Positions 33,557-43,721 of a DNA stretch of 64,000 bases are shown in pieces. The notes beneath the pieces are model-generated. The model was not told the DNA's origin. It worked only from the letters and a program-made list of their open reading frames with translations, and made no database searches. The stretch is from contig DASZNF010000137.1 in assembly GCA_035551355.1 (NCBI GenBank), forward strand, positions 1 through 64,000, given 5' to 3'. This DNA comes from DATATV01 sp035551355. GTDB taxonomy: Bacteria > Actinomycetota > Actinomycetes > Mycobacteriales > Pseudonocardiaceae. How positions within the stretch are numbered: the stretch's first letter is position 1; every line of letters begins with the position of its first letter. The position numbers and the translations under genes are program-made.

Positions 33557-36451
33557 ATGGCGAAGCCGGACAACCCGGAGACTTCCGAAAACGGTGACAG
33601 AACCGGACTTCCGGCCGGGCGAGCCGACGACGGGTTGCGGCTGCGGGTACTCGGCCCGGTGACCCTGTCCGCGGACGGACGGTCCCTCGTGGTGGGCGGG
33701 CCCGGTGCGCGCGGGCTGTTACTGCTGCTGGCGCTGGGCGTCAACCAGGTGGTGTCCATGGCGCGCATCGTGGACGGACTGTGGGGCGATCACCCGCCGG
33801 CCAGCGCGCGCACCATCGTTCATGGATATGTGTCGAGGTTGCGGCGCACCCTGTCCGACGCCGATCCGGGCGGGCGGGTCGCGCGGATTCGCACCCAGCC
33901 GCCCGGGTACGCGCTGGAACTGGACGAGTCGCACATCGACCTGTTCACCGCGCGCCGGTTGCTGGTGGCCGCGCGGGGCAATCCGGCGGCGCGGCGGGCG
34001 GAACTCCTTCGGGCCGCGGCCGATCTGTGGAGCGGGCCGACCCCGGTCGAACCGCCGGTCAGCGCGGTCGTGGTGGAGATCGACGATCTGCGCCTGGTGA
34101 TCACCGCCGAGCGCATCGAGGCCGAACTGGAACTGGGCCGGCACGCCGAACTGGTCGGCGAGTTGCGCCGGCTGGTGCGCGCCCACCCGTTCGACGAAAC
34201 CCTTGTGGGCCAACTGATCCGCGCGTTACACGGGTCCGGGCAACGGGCCGAGGCGCTGGAGCGCTACGCCGAGTTCCGCCGCCGGGTGGCCGACGAACTC
34301 GGTATCGACCCCGGGCCGCGACTGCGCCAGCTGCACGCGATGCTGCTGCGCGACGAGCTGACCCCGGTGCCGGACGCGCCGGTGGTCGCCGAACCGGTGC
34401 CCGCGGCCGCGCACCGGCCGCCGGTGCCGGCCCAGCTGCCCCCGGCGACCTCGGCCTTCATCGGCCGGGAGCCGGAACTGGCCTGGCTGGACCGGTTGCC
34501 CGCGGCGCGCACCGGCGCGGCCCCGGTGCTGGCCGTGTTGTCCGGGCCGGCCGGGGTGGGCAAGAGCGCGCTGGCGATCACCTGGGGGCACCGGTCGGCC
34601 GCGGTGTTCCCGGACGGGGTGTTGTTCGCCGCGCTGGGCGGCTCGGCCCCCGGCCATCCGCCGCGCTCCGCGGTGGAAGTGTTGCCGCGCTTCCTGTTGG
34701 CGCTGGGCGTGCCCGGGGTGGACCTGCCCGACGAGCCGGACGAGCAGGCCGCGCTGTACCGGTCGCTGCTGGCCAACCGGCGGATGCTGGTGGTGCTGGA
34801 CGATGTGCGCGACTCCGAGCACGTCCGGCCGCTGCTGCCCGGCGGGCCGGGCTCGCTGGTGGTGGTGACCAGCCGGCGGCGGCTGGACGGGCTGGTGGCC
34901 TCCAGCGGGGCGCGCCGACTGATGCTCGGGCCGCTGCCGGACGAACCGGCGGCCACCCTGATCGCCGACACCGCGGCCGAGGCCGGGGTGTCCATGTCCG
35001 GGGAGCAGGCCGCGGAATTCGCCGCGCTGTGCGGAAATCTGCCGTTGGCGCTGCGCGTGGTGGCCGCCCGGCTGGCCGCCCACCCGACCCGCTCGGCCGA
35101 CGGGCTGTTGTCCGAACTGGCCGATGAGCGCACCCGGTTGGCCGCGCTGGACATCGAGTACGCCGACACCAGCGTGCGGGCGGCGCTGGACGTGTCCTAC
35201 CGGGGTCTGCACCCGGCGATCGGCGGCGCGTTCCGGATGCTGGGTCTGGTGCCCGGGCCCAGCGTCGATCCGTATGTGGTGGCCGCGTTGTGCGACACCG
35301 ATGTGCCCGGCGCGGCCCGGCGGCTCCACGCACTGGCCGAGGCCAACCTGATCGAGGAGACCGGCGAGCAGCGCTACGCCATGCACGACCTGGTTCGCTT
35401 GTACGCCAAGGAACTGGCCGCGACCGACCGGCAGGAGGCGCACCGCGGGTACGCCGCCGACCAGGCCGCGCGCCGGTTGCTGGCCTACTACCTGGCCACC
35501 TGCGACCAGGCCCGGCGGCTGCTCTACCCGCCCCGCGACGACCTGGACTTCGCCGCACAGCACCGCAGGCCGGCCCGGCCGGTGCTGGCCCGGGCCGAGC
35601 ACGCGCTGGCCTGGTTCGAGGCGGAGTGGGTCAACCTGACCGCGCTGCTGGACGCCACGGTCGCCGCCGACCGGCACGCCGAGGCCTGGCAACTGGTGGC
35701 GCTGGGCTCGCACTACCTGACCACCCGGGGCCGGTATCCGGAGTGGTCGCACTGGGCGCACACCGGACTGGCCTCGGCCCGGGCCGCCGGGGATTCCTCG
35801 GGCGAGGCGCTGATGCTGATCGTGCTGGCCACCGCGCGTACCCGCTACGGCCAGGCCGCCGACGCGCTGGCCGACGCCCGCAACGCGTTGCGGGTGGCCA
35901 CCGAACTGGGCGACTCCCGGTTGATCCGCACCGCGCTGGGCAATGTGGCGGGCGGGCTGTACTGGCAGGGCCGGCTGCCCGAGGCGCTGGCCTGCGACCA
36001 GGAGTCCTACCGGTTGTCGGTGGCCGCGGACGACCGGATGGGGCAGGCCCACGCGCTGAACAACATGGCCCAGGTGGAACGGGAACTGGACCGGCACACC
36101 GAGGCGGCCGAACATGCCCGGGCCGCGGCCGAGTTGTTCGCCGGCATCGGCGACGACGGGCACCATCTGATGGCGCTGAACAACCTGGTCGAGCTGCACC
36201 TGGACGCGGGCCGGGCGGACGAGGCCGAGCCGTTGGTGCGCCAGGCTCTTGTGCTGTCCGCGACCGGGCGGCCGGACCTGCAGCAGGCGTTCGCCCGGGA
36301 GCTGCACGGCCGGGTGATGCTGGCCAAGGGGGACCCGGGCGCGGCCGAGGAACTGCGGGCGGCGCTGGCGCTGACCGAGTCGCTGGCCGCGCCGCGGGCG
36401 GCCCAGTTGCGCGAACTGGTCGCCGGTCTGCCGGAAAACGGCAGGTCGTGA
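33557..36451 (+). CDS. AfsR/SARP-type regulator (BTAD, NB-ARC, TPR)
   Basis: A 964-residue regulator. Residues about 30-115 are an OmpR-type winged helix (LRLRVLGPVTLSADGRSLVV to TQPPGYAL), about 120-265 the bacterial transcriptional activation domain ending FRRRVADELGIDPGPRLRQL, about 300-640 an NB-ARC NTPase with Walker A SGPAGVGKSAL and Walker B MLVVLDDV, and about 700-960 TPR repeats. This is the AfsR layout, not the short SARP form. ATG at 33557 follows GGAGG by 5 bases; a GTG at 33533 is less likely. AfsR proteins control secondary metabolism, but no biosynthetic cluster lies here and the target is unknown. It might act on the preceding ect genes. Confidence 0.9.
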   Translation: MAKPDNPETSENGDRTGLPAGRADDGLRLRVLGPVTLSADGRSLVVGGPGARGLLLLLALGVNQVVSMARIVDGLWGDHPPASARTIVHGYVSRLRRTLSDADPGGRVARIRTQPPGYALELDESHIDLFTARRLLVAARGNPAARRAELLRAAADLWSGPTPVEPPVSAVVVEIDDLRLVITAERIEAELELGRHAELVGELRRLVRAHPFDETLVGQLIRALHGSGQRAEALERYAEFRRRVADELGIDPGPRLRQLHAMLLRDELTPVPDAPVVAEPVPAAAHRPPVPAQLPPATSAFIGREPELAWLDRLPAARTGAAPVLAVLSGPAGVGKSALAITWGHRSAAVFPDGVLFAALGGSAPGHPPRSAVEVLPRFLLALGVPGVDLPDEPDEQAALYRSLLANRRMLVVLDDVRDSEHVRPLLPGGPGSLVVVTSRRRLDGLVASSGARRLMLGPLPDEPAATLIADTAAEAGVSMSGEQAAEFAALCGNLPLALRVVAARLAAHPTRSADGLLSELADERTRLAALDIEYADTSVRAALDVSYRGLHPAIGGAFRMLGLVPGPSVDPYVVAALCDTDVPGAARRLHALAEANLIEETGEQRYAMHDLVRLYAKELAATDRQEAHRGYAADQAARRLLAYYLATCDQARRLLYPPRDDLDFAAQHRRPARPVLARAEHALAWFEAEWVNLTALLDATVAADRHAEAWQLVALGSHYLTTRGRYPEWSHWAHTGLASARAAGDSSGEALMLIVLATARTRYGQAADALADARNALRVATELGDSRLIRTALGNVAGGLYWQGRLPEALACDQESYRLSVAADDRMGQAHALNNMAQVERELDRHTEAAEHARAAAELFAGIGDDGHHLMALNNLVELHLDAGRADEAEPLVRQALVLSATGRPDLQQAFARELHGRVMLAKGDPGAAEELRAALALTESLAAPRAAQLRELVAGLPENGRS

Positions 36452-36541
36452 GCTCGCCGTTCACCTGGTTAGCAAACAGTTAGTGCACGTACAGGCGGGA
36501 CTGCCAGGGTGGTCGGCGTCGGGAATTCATCCGTCCCGGCA

Positions 36542-36582
36542 CCCGGGCGGCCCTGGGGCCACATGGGAGTCGGCCGCCCGGG
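36542..36582. terminator. Stem-loop after the AfsR-type gene
   Basis: CCCGGGCGGCC (36542-36552) pairs perfectly with 36572-36582 around a 19-base loop, 90 bases after the regulator. With the next stem-loop it separates two convergent genes. Confidence 0.6.
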
Positions 36583-36588
36583 GTCCGG

Positions 36589-36624
36589 CCCGGTCGGTGC
36601 CTGTTGGGGGAGGTGCCGACCGGG
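36589..36624. terminator. Stem-loop beside the SGNH hydrolase gene end
   Basis: CCCGGTCGG (36589-36597) pairs with CCGACCGGG (36616-36624) around an 18-base loop, 17 bases beyond the stop of the convergent SGNH gene. Likely its terminator. Confidence 0.65.
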
Positions 36625-36641
36625 TCGATGTCCTTTCCGGC

Positions 36642-37421
36642 TCACTTTCGGGGCAGGGGCGTGAGTTCCGGGCGCTTGGGGGCCAGATCGTCGCCGGAGG
36701 AGCGGCCGCGCAGGTGGCGGCTGATCCACGGGACGAAGTGCTGCCGGGTCCATTCCAGGTCCGAGCGGCGCAGATCCAGCCAGGCCGGGCGGGGCGCGTC
36801 CGGCCACGGCTCGTCCCACCGGCCGTCGCGATCGGGGTCCACGGTCACCCCGAGCACGCCCGCGGCCCGCAGCGCGACCCGCTGGTGACCCTCGGAGGAG
36901 AGGTGCAGCCGGTCGTCGCTCCACGCCCGCGGGTGGTGCAGCGCGGCCATCGACCACAGGTCCACCACGTAGACGTCGTGCCGGTCGGCGATGGCCCGCA
37001 GATGGCCGTTGTAGGTGGCCACCCGGCCGCGGACCCGGCGTAGCACCGGGGTGTCCCGGGTGTCGAAACCGGTGAACAGCACCACGTCGCTGCCGGCCGC
37101 ACGGAGTTCGGCGACCGCGTCGTCGACCACGCCGGCCAGGGTGTCCGGGTCGCCGCCCGGGCGCAGGATGTCGTTGCCGCCCGCGCAGAAGGTGACCAGG
37201 TCGGCATGGGTTTCCAGGGCGTAGGGGAGCTGGTCGGCCAGCACCTGGTGCAGGTACTTGCCGCGCACCGCGAGGTTGGCGTAGCGCAGGCCGGGGGCGT
37301 CCCGGGCGAGTAGTTCGGCCAGGCGGTCGGCCCAGCCGCGGAAGGTACCGTCGGGCCCGGGGTCGTTGAGCCCCTCGGTGAAGCTGTCCCCGATGGCCAC
37401 GTAGTTCTGCCAACTGTGCAC
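36642..37421 (-). CDS. SGNH/GDSL-type hydrolase
   Basis: A 259-residue esterase/lipase-like enzyme. Block I is VAIGDSFTEG with the nucleophile Ser, block II the Gly of LAVRGKYL, block III GGND with the oxyanion Asn, and block V DRLHLSSEGHQ with catalytic Asp and His. No signal peptide, so cytoplasmic. GTG at 37421 was chosen because GGGGAG lies 7 bases upstream and the IGDS block starts 10 residues later. It diverges from nagA across an AT-rich promoter region. Substrate unknown; deacetylation of sugars would fit the context but is only a guess. Confidence 0.85.
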   Translation of the reverse strand: MHSWQNYVAIGDSFTEGLNDPGPDGTFRGWADRLAELLARDAPGLRYANLAVRGKYLHQVLADQLPYALETHADLVTFCAGGNDILRPGGDPDTLAGVVDDAVAELRAAGSDVVLFTGFDTRDTPVLRRVRGRVATYNGHLRAIADRHDVYVVDLWSMAALHHPRAWSDDRLHLSSEGHQRVALRAAGVLGVTVDPDRDGRWDEPWPDAPRPAWLDLRRSDLEWTRQHFVPWISRHLRGRSSGDDLAPKRPELTPLPRK

Positions 37422-37590
37422 CGTATGTCTCCCCGCCTGCTGGTCGTGCTGGCCGCGCATGTGCTTCGCGTCGGTCAACAACTGTATAGCCCAGCTAATT
37501 GAAAGTGAATTCGCGGGTTATTTTCATTGTATACTGTCTTAATGTCAGAAGTTCACTGGACGAGAGGGCTGGTTGCCAGTAACTTCGTAA

Positions 37591-37602
37591 TGGTCTGGAC
37601 CA
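37591..37602. promoter_or_regulatory. dre-like DasR operator upstream of nagA
   Basis: TGGTCTGGACCA at 37591-37602 differs at one base from the DasR core TGGTCTAGACCA. It lies 13 bases before the nagA start and just before its ribosome-binding site GGGAGGA. A TATACT -10 hexamer lies at 37530-37535, so the operator is in the transcribed leader, a roadblock position. The region 37480-37590 is unusually AT-rich. Confidence 0.75.
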
Positions 37603-37615
37603 ATCGGGAGGACCG

Positions 37616-38800
37616 TTGGACACCCTGATCGGGGCGCGGCGCGCGCTCATCGACGGCGTCATCACCGGCCCGGCGCTGGTGCGAGTGCGGGACGGCCGCA
37701 TCGCCGACGTGCGGGTCGATCCCGCCGCCCTTGAGCGGGCGGACATCCCGCTGACCGGCCTGCTCACCCCCGGCCTGGTGGACATCCAGGTCAACGGCGC
37801 GTTCGGAGTGGACTTCGCCGAGGCCGACGCCGAGCGGATGCGGCACGTGGCCGTCCACCTGCCCAGCACCGGGGTGACCCGGTTCCTGCCCACGCTGATC
37901 ACCGCGCCGGTGCCGGTGATCCTGGCCCAGGCCCGGGAGGTGCTGACCGCCTCGGCCGTGCTGGACGCGGACGGCGCCGCGCGGCCGCTCGGCGTGCACC
38001 TGGAGGGGCCGTTCCTGTCCCCGGTGCGGCACGGCGTGCACGATCCCGCGCTGATGCCCGACCCGACACCCGAGCTGGTCGGCGAGATTCTGGCCGACGA
38101 GCAGGTGCGGGCTGGGCTGCGGATGATCACCCTGGCGCCGGAACGGCCCGGTGGTCTCGCTGCGGTGACCCGGTTCGCCGAGGCGGGCGTGCTGGTGTCG
38201 GTGGGACACAGCGACGCCACCGCGGAGCAGACCCGGCAGGCCGCGGACGCCGGGGCGCGGATGATCACCCACCTGTTCAACGCGCAGCGCGGGCTCAATC
38301 ACCGGGAGCCTGGTGTGCCCGGGGCGGCGCTCAACGACCCGCGGTACTCGATCGGGCTGATCGCCGATCTGGCCCATGTGGCGCCGGACGTCTGCCGGCT
38401 GGTGTTCACCGTGGCGGCGGGGCGGATCGCGCTGGTCACCGATGCGGTCGCCGCGGCCGGGATGCCCGCCGGGCGGTATCAGCTGGGCGGGGCGGATGTG
38501 CTGCTGACCGAGGAAGGGGTGCCGCGGTCGCCGGACGGGACCATCGCCGGGAGCGCGCTGACGCTGGACCGGGCCGTGCGGAACATGGTGTCCATCGGGG
38601 TCGATCCGGCCATTGCGTTGACCGCGGCCACTCGGGTGCCGGCTGACACGATCGGGGAGCCCGGGCTGGGGCGGCTGGAAGAGGGGGCCGTGGCGGACCT
38701 GGTGTGCTGGGACGGCTCCATGCGGGTGGAGCGGGTGTGGATCGACGGTCGTACGGTGGAGCGGACCGTAGCCGACGATGCGGTGCCGGCTTCTTCCTGA
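37616..38800 (+). CDS. nagA: N-acetylglucosamine-6-phosphate deacetylase
   Basis: Removes the acetyl group of GlcNAc-6-phosphate to give glucosamine 6-phosphate and acetate. 394 residues of the amidohydrolase fold: LTPGLVDIQVNG, GVHLEGPFLS with the metal-binding Glu, VSVGHSDAT and THLFNA with metal/substrate His residues, and VTDAVAAAGMP with the catalytic Asp. The start is TTG at 37616, 4 bases after GGGAGGA; no ATG or GTG fits the conserved N-terminus. A DasR-type operator lies just upstream, as for nagA of Streptomyces. Its product feeds the neighbouring SIS protein or GlcN-6-P deaminase elsewhere. Confidence 0.94.
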   Translation: MDTLIGARRALIDGVITGPALVRVRDGRIADVRVDPAALERADIPLTGLLTPGLVDIQVNGAFGVDFAEADAERMRHVAVHLPSTGVTRFLPTLITAPVPVILAQAREVLTASAVLDADGAARPLGVHLEGPFLSPVRHGVHDPALMPDPTPELVGEILADEQVRAGLRMITLAPERPGGLAAVTRFAEAGVLVSVGHSDATAEQTRQAADAGARMITHLFNAQRGLNHREPGVPGAALNDPRYSIGLIADLAHVAPDVCRLVFTVAAGRIALVTDAVAAAGMPAGRYQLGGADVLLTEEGVPRSPDGTIAGSALTLDRAVRNMVSIGVDPAIALTAATRVPADTIGEPGLGRLEEGAVADLVCWDGSMRVERVWIDGRTVERTVADDAVPASS

Positions 38801-38859
38801 GCTTCTACACTCGGCCACGCTTGGTTGTGATGGCGCGGCCGAGGGGTTTGGGAGGGGTT

Positions 38860-39060
38860 GTGGCGGAGACCAGGAAGCCGAACAAGCTGGTTGTCGTGGG
38901 TGTGCTGGTGGTGCACTCGGTGGTTGCCGCGGTTACTTGGCGGGATTTGCGCAGTCGCCCGGCCGAGCGGATCCGGGGGCCCAAGCGCATCTGGCAGATC
39001 GCCAGTGCGGTCAACACGCTGGGGTCGATTGCTTATTGGGTGGTGGGGCGAAAGCGCTGA
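38860..39060 (+). CDS. Small membrane protein, actinomycete-specific
   Basis: A 66-residue protein with two hydrophobic segments (about residues 10-24 and 44-61) joined by WRDLRSRPAERIRGPKRIW and ending YWVVGRKR. The second segment resembles the PLDc_N type membrane motif with G-x-I-A-Y-W-x-x-G-R. Such proteins are widespread in actinomycetes; the function is unknown. GTG at 38860 follows GGGAGGGG very closely. It trails nagA by 59 bases and may be co-transcribed. The following 147 bases up to the SIS gene show nothing recognisable. Confidence 0.65.
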   Translation: MAETRKPNKLVVVGVLVVHSVVAAVTWRDLRSRPAERIRGPKRIWQIASAVNTLGSIAYWVVGRKR

Positions 39061-39207
39061 TCCTGCCGCGCTGGAGCTGGTTGCGTTGGCTGGGCGGGGT
39101 TTCGGCCTCGCCCACCGGCCCGGAACCCCCTCTTTTTCGGAGTGGTCATGCTCGGCAGCAACGCGTCGATGGCGCTGCGCGATGCTTTCCCTTGAACCGG
39201 CCCTTGT

Positions 39208-40260
39208 TCAGCGGGTTTTGGTGATCTTGTTGAGGCCGCGGGGTTGGTCGGGGTCGCCGCCTCGGGCCAGGGACAAGGCCAGGGCCAGTTGCTGGATGGG
39301 CAGGATTTCCAGGATGGGGGCCACTTCTTCGGCACTGGGGGCCACGTCGAGCCAGGTTGTGCCGGGCATTTCGGCCGCGGCCGAGCCGACCGCCAGGACG
39401 TCGGCTCCGCGCTGGTGGACGGTGGTCAGGACCTCGCGCATGGCGTCGGCGCCGGCACCTCGGCTGGTTACCGCCAGGACGCCGGTTTCGGAGTCGACGG
39501 CGGCCACCGGGCCGTGCAGCAGGTCGGCGCCGCTGTAGGCGCGCGCGGAGAGGTAGCTGGTTTCGGCCAGTTTCAGCGCGGCTTCCAGGGCGCTGGCCAG
39601 GGAGTAGCCGCGGCCGGTGGTGACCATGCGATCCACGTAGCGGTAGCGCTGGGCGGCTTCCTCGGCGCCCGCGGCCGAGCCGGACAGGGTGCCCCGGGCG
39701 AGGTCGCCGATCTCGGCGACCGCTTTGCCGTCACCGCCGCGGACGGCGTCGACCAGGAGGTACAGGCCCAGCAGGGTCGCGGTGTAGCTCTTGGTGGCGG
39801 CCACCGCGAGTTCCTTGCCCGCGTGCACGTCCACCGCAAGTTCGGCCACGGAGTTGAGGCCGGAGTCGGCGGTGTTGGTGACCGCGACGGTCAGGGCGCC
39901 CTGGCGCCTGGCCGCCTCGGTGACCTCGATCAGATCGGGGGAGCCGCCGCTTTGGCTGACGGTCACCATCAGCACGTCCGAGAGATCCGGCCGGGCGCCG
40001 TAGAGGGTGGTGGTGGAGGGGGAGACCAGGCCCGCCGGCAGCTGCAGGAGCACTTCGATCAGGTACTTGGCGTAGAGGGCGGCGTGGTCGCTGGAGCCGC
40101 GTGCGGCCAGCAGGGCGAACTTCGGTTTGCGGGCCGCGACCCGCTCGGCGACCTGGGCGATCCCGGCCCGCTGCTCGACCAGCCCGGCCAGGATGTCCGG
40201 CTGGGCGGCCACCTCCGCCGCCATCAACGCGCCTCGCTGCTGGCTGTCCCGACCGGTCAC
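39208..40260 (-). CDS. SIS-domain sugar-phosphate isomerase/deaminase-like protein
   Basis: A 350-residue protein with two SIS domains, like the isomerase half of GlmS without its glutaminase half. FALLAARGSSDHAALYAKYL starts the first domain, VSQSGGSPDLIEV is the phosphosugar-binding loop, and ATKSYTATLLGLYLL and the final LSLARGGDPDQPRGLNKIT close the fold as in GlmS. Members act on amino-sugar phosphates (AgaS, FrlB, NagB-II deaminases). With nagA and a GlcNAc-type importer nearby, deamination of glucosamine 6-phosphate is the likely role. GTG at 40260 follows GGAGGA by 4 bases. A DasR-type operator lies upstream. Confidence 0.88.
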   Translation of the reverse strand: MTGRDSQQRGALMAAEVAAQPDILAGLVEQRAGIAQVAERVAARKPKFALLAARGSSDHAALYAKYLIEVLLQLPAGLVSPSTTTLYGARPDLSDVLMVTVSQSGGSPDLIEVTEAARRQGALTVAVTNTADSGLNSVAELAVDVHAGKELAVAATKSYTATLLGLYLLVDAVRGGDGKAVAEIGDLARGTLSGSAAGAEEAAQRYRYVDRMVTTGRGYSLASALEAALKLAETSYLSARAYSGADLLHGPVAAVDSETGVLAVTSRGAGADAMREVLTTVHQRGADVLAVGSAAAEMPGTTWLDVAPSAEEVAPILEILPIQQLALALSLARGGDPDQPRGLNKITKTR

Positions 40261-40326
40261 CGTGTCCTCCGTGCTCGTCGTGTCGTCCCTGCCCTGCCGA
40301 CAGCATGACACGGCCGGCCGGGCATG

Positions 40327-40340
40327 AGGTCTAGACCAAT
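40327..40340. promoter_or_regulatory. dre-like DasR operator and promoter of the SIS gene
   Basis: AGGTCTAGACCAAT has the exact core GGTCTAGACC. On the minus strand TACAAT directly adjoins it, with TGAAAC 16 bases further up near the dasC-like stop codon, so the operator covers the start of transcription toward the SIS gene at 40260. Confidence 0.78.
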
Positions 40341-40363
40341 TGTACCCGGCCGGCCGGTTTGTT

Positions 40364-41184
40364 TCAGCCCTTGACGGCGCCCGCGGTCATGCCGCCGACC
40401 AGGTTTCGTTGCACCACGAGGAAGAACACCAGCACCGGGATGGTGAACAGGGTCGACGCGGCCATCGAACCGCCCCAGTCGGTGCCGAACGCGGTCTGGA
40501 AAGTGGCCAGCCAGACCGGCAGCGTGTAGTGCGAGGAATCCTGCATCAGCACGAACGCGTACAGGAACTCGTTCCACGCGGTGATGAACGCGTACACAGA
40601 CGTCGCCACCAGGCCCGGCCCGAGCAGCGGGAAGGTCACCCGCCAGAACGCGCCCCAGCGGCCCGCGCCGTCGACCTGGGCGGCTTCTTCCAGGTCAGCG
40701 GGAATCCCGTTGATGAACCCGCGCAGCGTCCACACCGTGAACGGCAGCGTGCTGACGAAGTAGATCAGCAGCAGCGAGGTCAGCTTGGTGTCCAGGTTGA
40801 ACTGGCGCATCAGCAGGTACATCGGGATCAACAGCGCCTCGAACGGCGCCAGCTGTGCGCACAGCACCAGCATCAGGAACCCGCGCTTGCCCCGGAACCG
40901 CATGCGGGACAACGGAATCGCAGCCAGGAGCCCAGCGACCAGCGCGCAGGCCAGCGCGCCGAGGGTGACCATCAGGCTGTTGCGCAGATAGATCCCGAAA
41001 CCCGGTTTCTCCACCGCGTCGACGAAATGCGAGAAGGTGAGGTGCACCGGGAACAGGTCGTAGCTGGTGGTGATGATGTCCCCGCGCGGTTTCACCGCGG
41101 AGCTGATCATCCAGTAGGTCGGGAAGGCGAACACCACGGCGACCGCCAGTCCGGCCACCGACACGCTGATTCGCTTGGTACGAC

Positions 41185-41188
<4 letters not shown>
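40364..41188 (-). CDS. ABC transporter permease, DasC-like
   Basis: A 274-residue permease of the MalG type with six transmembrane segments, for uptake of an amino sugar or chito-oligosaccharide. The cytoplasmic EAA motif is EEAAQVDGAGRWGAFWRVTFPLL; AFITAWNEFLYAF is a further family mark. Its ATG overlaps the stop of the DasB-like gene as ATGA. No ATPase gene is present: DasABC systems of streptomycetes use the shared ATPase MsiK encoded elsewhere, and that is assumed here. Confidence 0.9.
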
Positions 41189-42171
<983 letters not shown>

Positions 42172-42183
42172 CTCAGCCTTGGA

Positions 42184-43536
42184 CTAGCTGGAGGTGAGGA
42201 TCTTGGTGAGAGCCGAGTTGGCGTCCGACGAGGCCGCGGCCACCGTCTTCTGCCCGGACAGCACCGCGGTCAGCATGTCCTTGAGCGGGTTGTCCCCGTT
42301 CTCCACGGTCGCCCAGTTCGGGGTGATCGGGGTGACCTTGCCGCCCGCGCTGGCCGCCTTGGCCATGGCCGGGCCGACCACGTTGGCATCCAGCGCGCTG
42401 GTGTCGGTCGAGGTGCCGGGCACCGCGCCGGACGCGGCCAGCATGTTCTGGTACTTGCTGCCCGACATCAGGGCCAGGTAGGCCTCGGCGGCGTCGGTGT
42501 TCTTGCTGCCCGCCGCGATGGCCAGGTCCGAGCCGCCAAGGAACACCGGCGCGGTCCTGCCGTCGGTCCTGGACGGAATCGGGAACGCGCCCAGCTGGCT
42601 GGCCAGGGCCGGATCGTCCTTGACCACACCGGCCTCCTCCCAGGGCAGGCTGATCATCATCGCCACGTGCCCGCCGTTCTGGGCGAACACATCGGACTGC
42701 TGCGGCTTGGCCTCGTCGGTGTCCTTGGCCGCGGTGGTGCCGGAGGCCTGGTAGAGCTGCTGGTAGAACTTGATCCCCGCCTGCGCGGCCGGCGTGTCCA
42801 GCGCGCCCGACCAGTGCCCGCCGGAGTCGGCGGCCACGTCACCGCCCTGGTCCCAGATGAACGACAGCAGCGTGTACCACTCCTGGCCGGGCAGGTAGAG
42901 CGACTGGAAGCTGGGGTCGCTGGCGTAGGCCTGCTTGAGCTTCTGAATGTCGGCCAGCCACTCGTCGTTGGACGTGGGCGCGGCGGTGATGCCGGCCTTG
43001 GCGAACATGTCCTTGCGGTAGATGACCGTGCGGTTGGCCGCGTAGAAGGGGATCGCGTACTGCTTGTTGTCGTAGGCGCCGGAGGTCTTCAGAGCGGACA
43101 GCCACTGGTCACAGTGGAACGCGTTGCTCACCGAGGTCAGATCGGCCAGCGCGCCGGACTGGGAGTACTGCACGGCCTGGGTGTTGCCCAGTTCGACCAC
43201 GTCGGGCGGGTTGGAGCTGGACAGCGCCTTGGCCAGCTTGTCGCCGATGCCGTCCCATTCCTGGACCTGGTAGTTCACCTTCCAGCCCGGGTACTGCTGC
43301 GCGAACTCGGCGTTGAGCTGGTTGGTCATGGCGGTGGGGGCCGAGCCGTCCATCAGCCAGACGGTCAGCGTGCCCGAGCCGCTGGGCTTGGGTGCGGTGG
43401 TGCTGCCCGAGCAGGCGGGGGCCTGGGGAGCGCCCGCGGCGTCGGTGCTGGAGGTGCTGGTACTGCCGGAACTGCCGCAGCCGGCGAGCAGGACCCCGGC
43501 GAGCAGGCAGGGGGCTAACAGCGGCAAACGCCTCAT
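42184..43536 (-). CDS. ABC transporter substrate-binding lipoprotein, DasA-like
   Basis: A 450-residue lipoprotein with lipobox LLAGC (Cys20), followed by a Ser/Thr/Ala-rich linker and a type 1 solute-binding fold (PF01547/PF13416): TLTVWLMDGSAPTAMTNQL at the start, PPDVVELGNTQAVQYSQSGAL, and the aromatic sugar-binding loop YAIPFYAANRTVIYRKDMF. It heads the dasABC-like operon and is divergent from dasR with two operator-like palindromes between. DasA of streptomycetes binds chitobiose; the same ligand is inferred. ATG at 43536 follows GGAAGGAAAA. Confidence 0.92.
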   Translation of the reverse strand: MRRLPLLAPCLLAGVLLAGCGSSGSTSTSSTDAAGAPQAPACSGSTTAPKPSGSGTLTVWLMDGSAPTAMTNQLNAEFAQQYPGWKVNYQVQEWDGIGDKLAKALSSSNPPDVVELGNTQAVQYSQSGALADLTSVSNAFHCDQWLSALKTSGAYDNKQYAIPFYAANRTVIYRKDMFAKAGITAAPTSNDEWLADIQKLKQAYASDPSFQSLYLPGQEWYTLLSFIWDQGGDVAADSGGHWSGALDTPAAQAGIKFYQQLYQASGTTAAKDTDEAKPQQSDVFAQNGGHVAMMISLPWEEAGVVKDDPALASQLGAFPIPSRTDGRTAPVFLGGSDLAIAAGSKNTDAAEAYLALMSGSKYQNMLAASGAVPGTSTDTSALDANVVGPAMAKAASAGGKVTPITPNWATVENGDNPLKDMLTAVLSGQKTVAAASSDANSALTKILTSS

Positions 43537-43582
43537 AGCGTGCTTTTCCTTCCCGTCCGGTCCGGCCACGAGGACTGTCCGA

Positions 43583-43598
43583 ACTGGTTTAGACCATT
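43583..43598. promoter_or_regulatory. dre-like DasR operator between dasA- and dasR-like genes
   Basis: ACTGGTTTAGACCATT has the DasR core with one change and conserved flanks. It lies 47 bases upstream of the DasA-like start codon. Confidence 0.75.
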
Positions 43599-43608
43599 GC
43601 GGACCAGA

Positions 43609-43620
43609 GTGGTCCACACC
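43609..43620. promoter_or_regulatory. Second, weaker dre-like site in the das intergenic region
   Basis: TGGTCCACACCA has two differences from the DasR core. It is about two and a half helical turns from the first site and overlaps another palindrome, GGACCAGAGTGGTCC (43601-43615). Paired sites could control dasA and dasR separately. Confidence 0.5.
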
Positions 43621-43721
43621 ACATGAGGTGTCAAGCAAAAGGTTTGTTTCGGGTGTCCCGTACCGCGGGACAGCGCTCCGACAGGGCATCCTTGACAGGG
43701 ACCAAGCGCACGGAGGTGACC

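Noticed and set aside
33557..36451. Secondary-metabolite cluster suggested by the AfsR-type gene and the P450
   Set aside because: No polyketide synthase, NRPS, terpene or RiPP core gene is present in the window; the two genes are 12 kb apart with housekeeping genes between.
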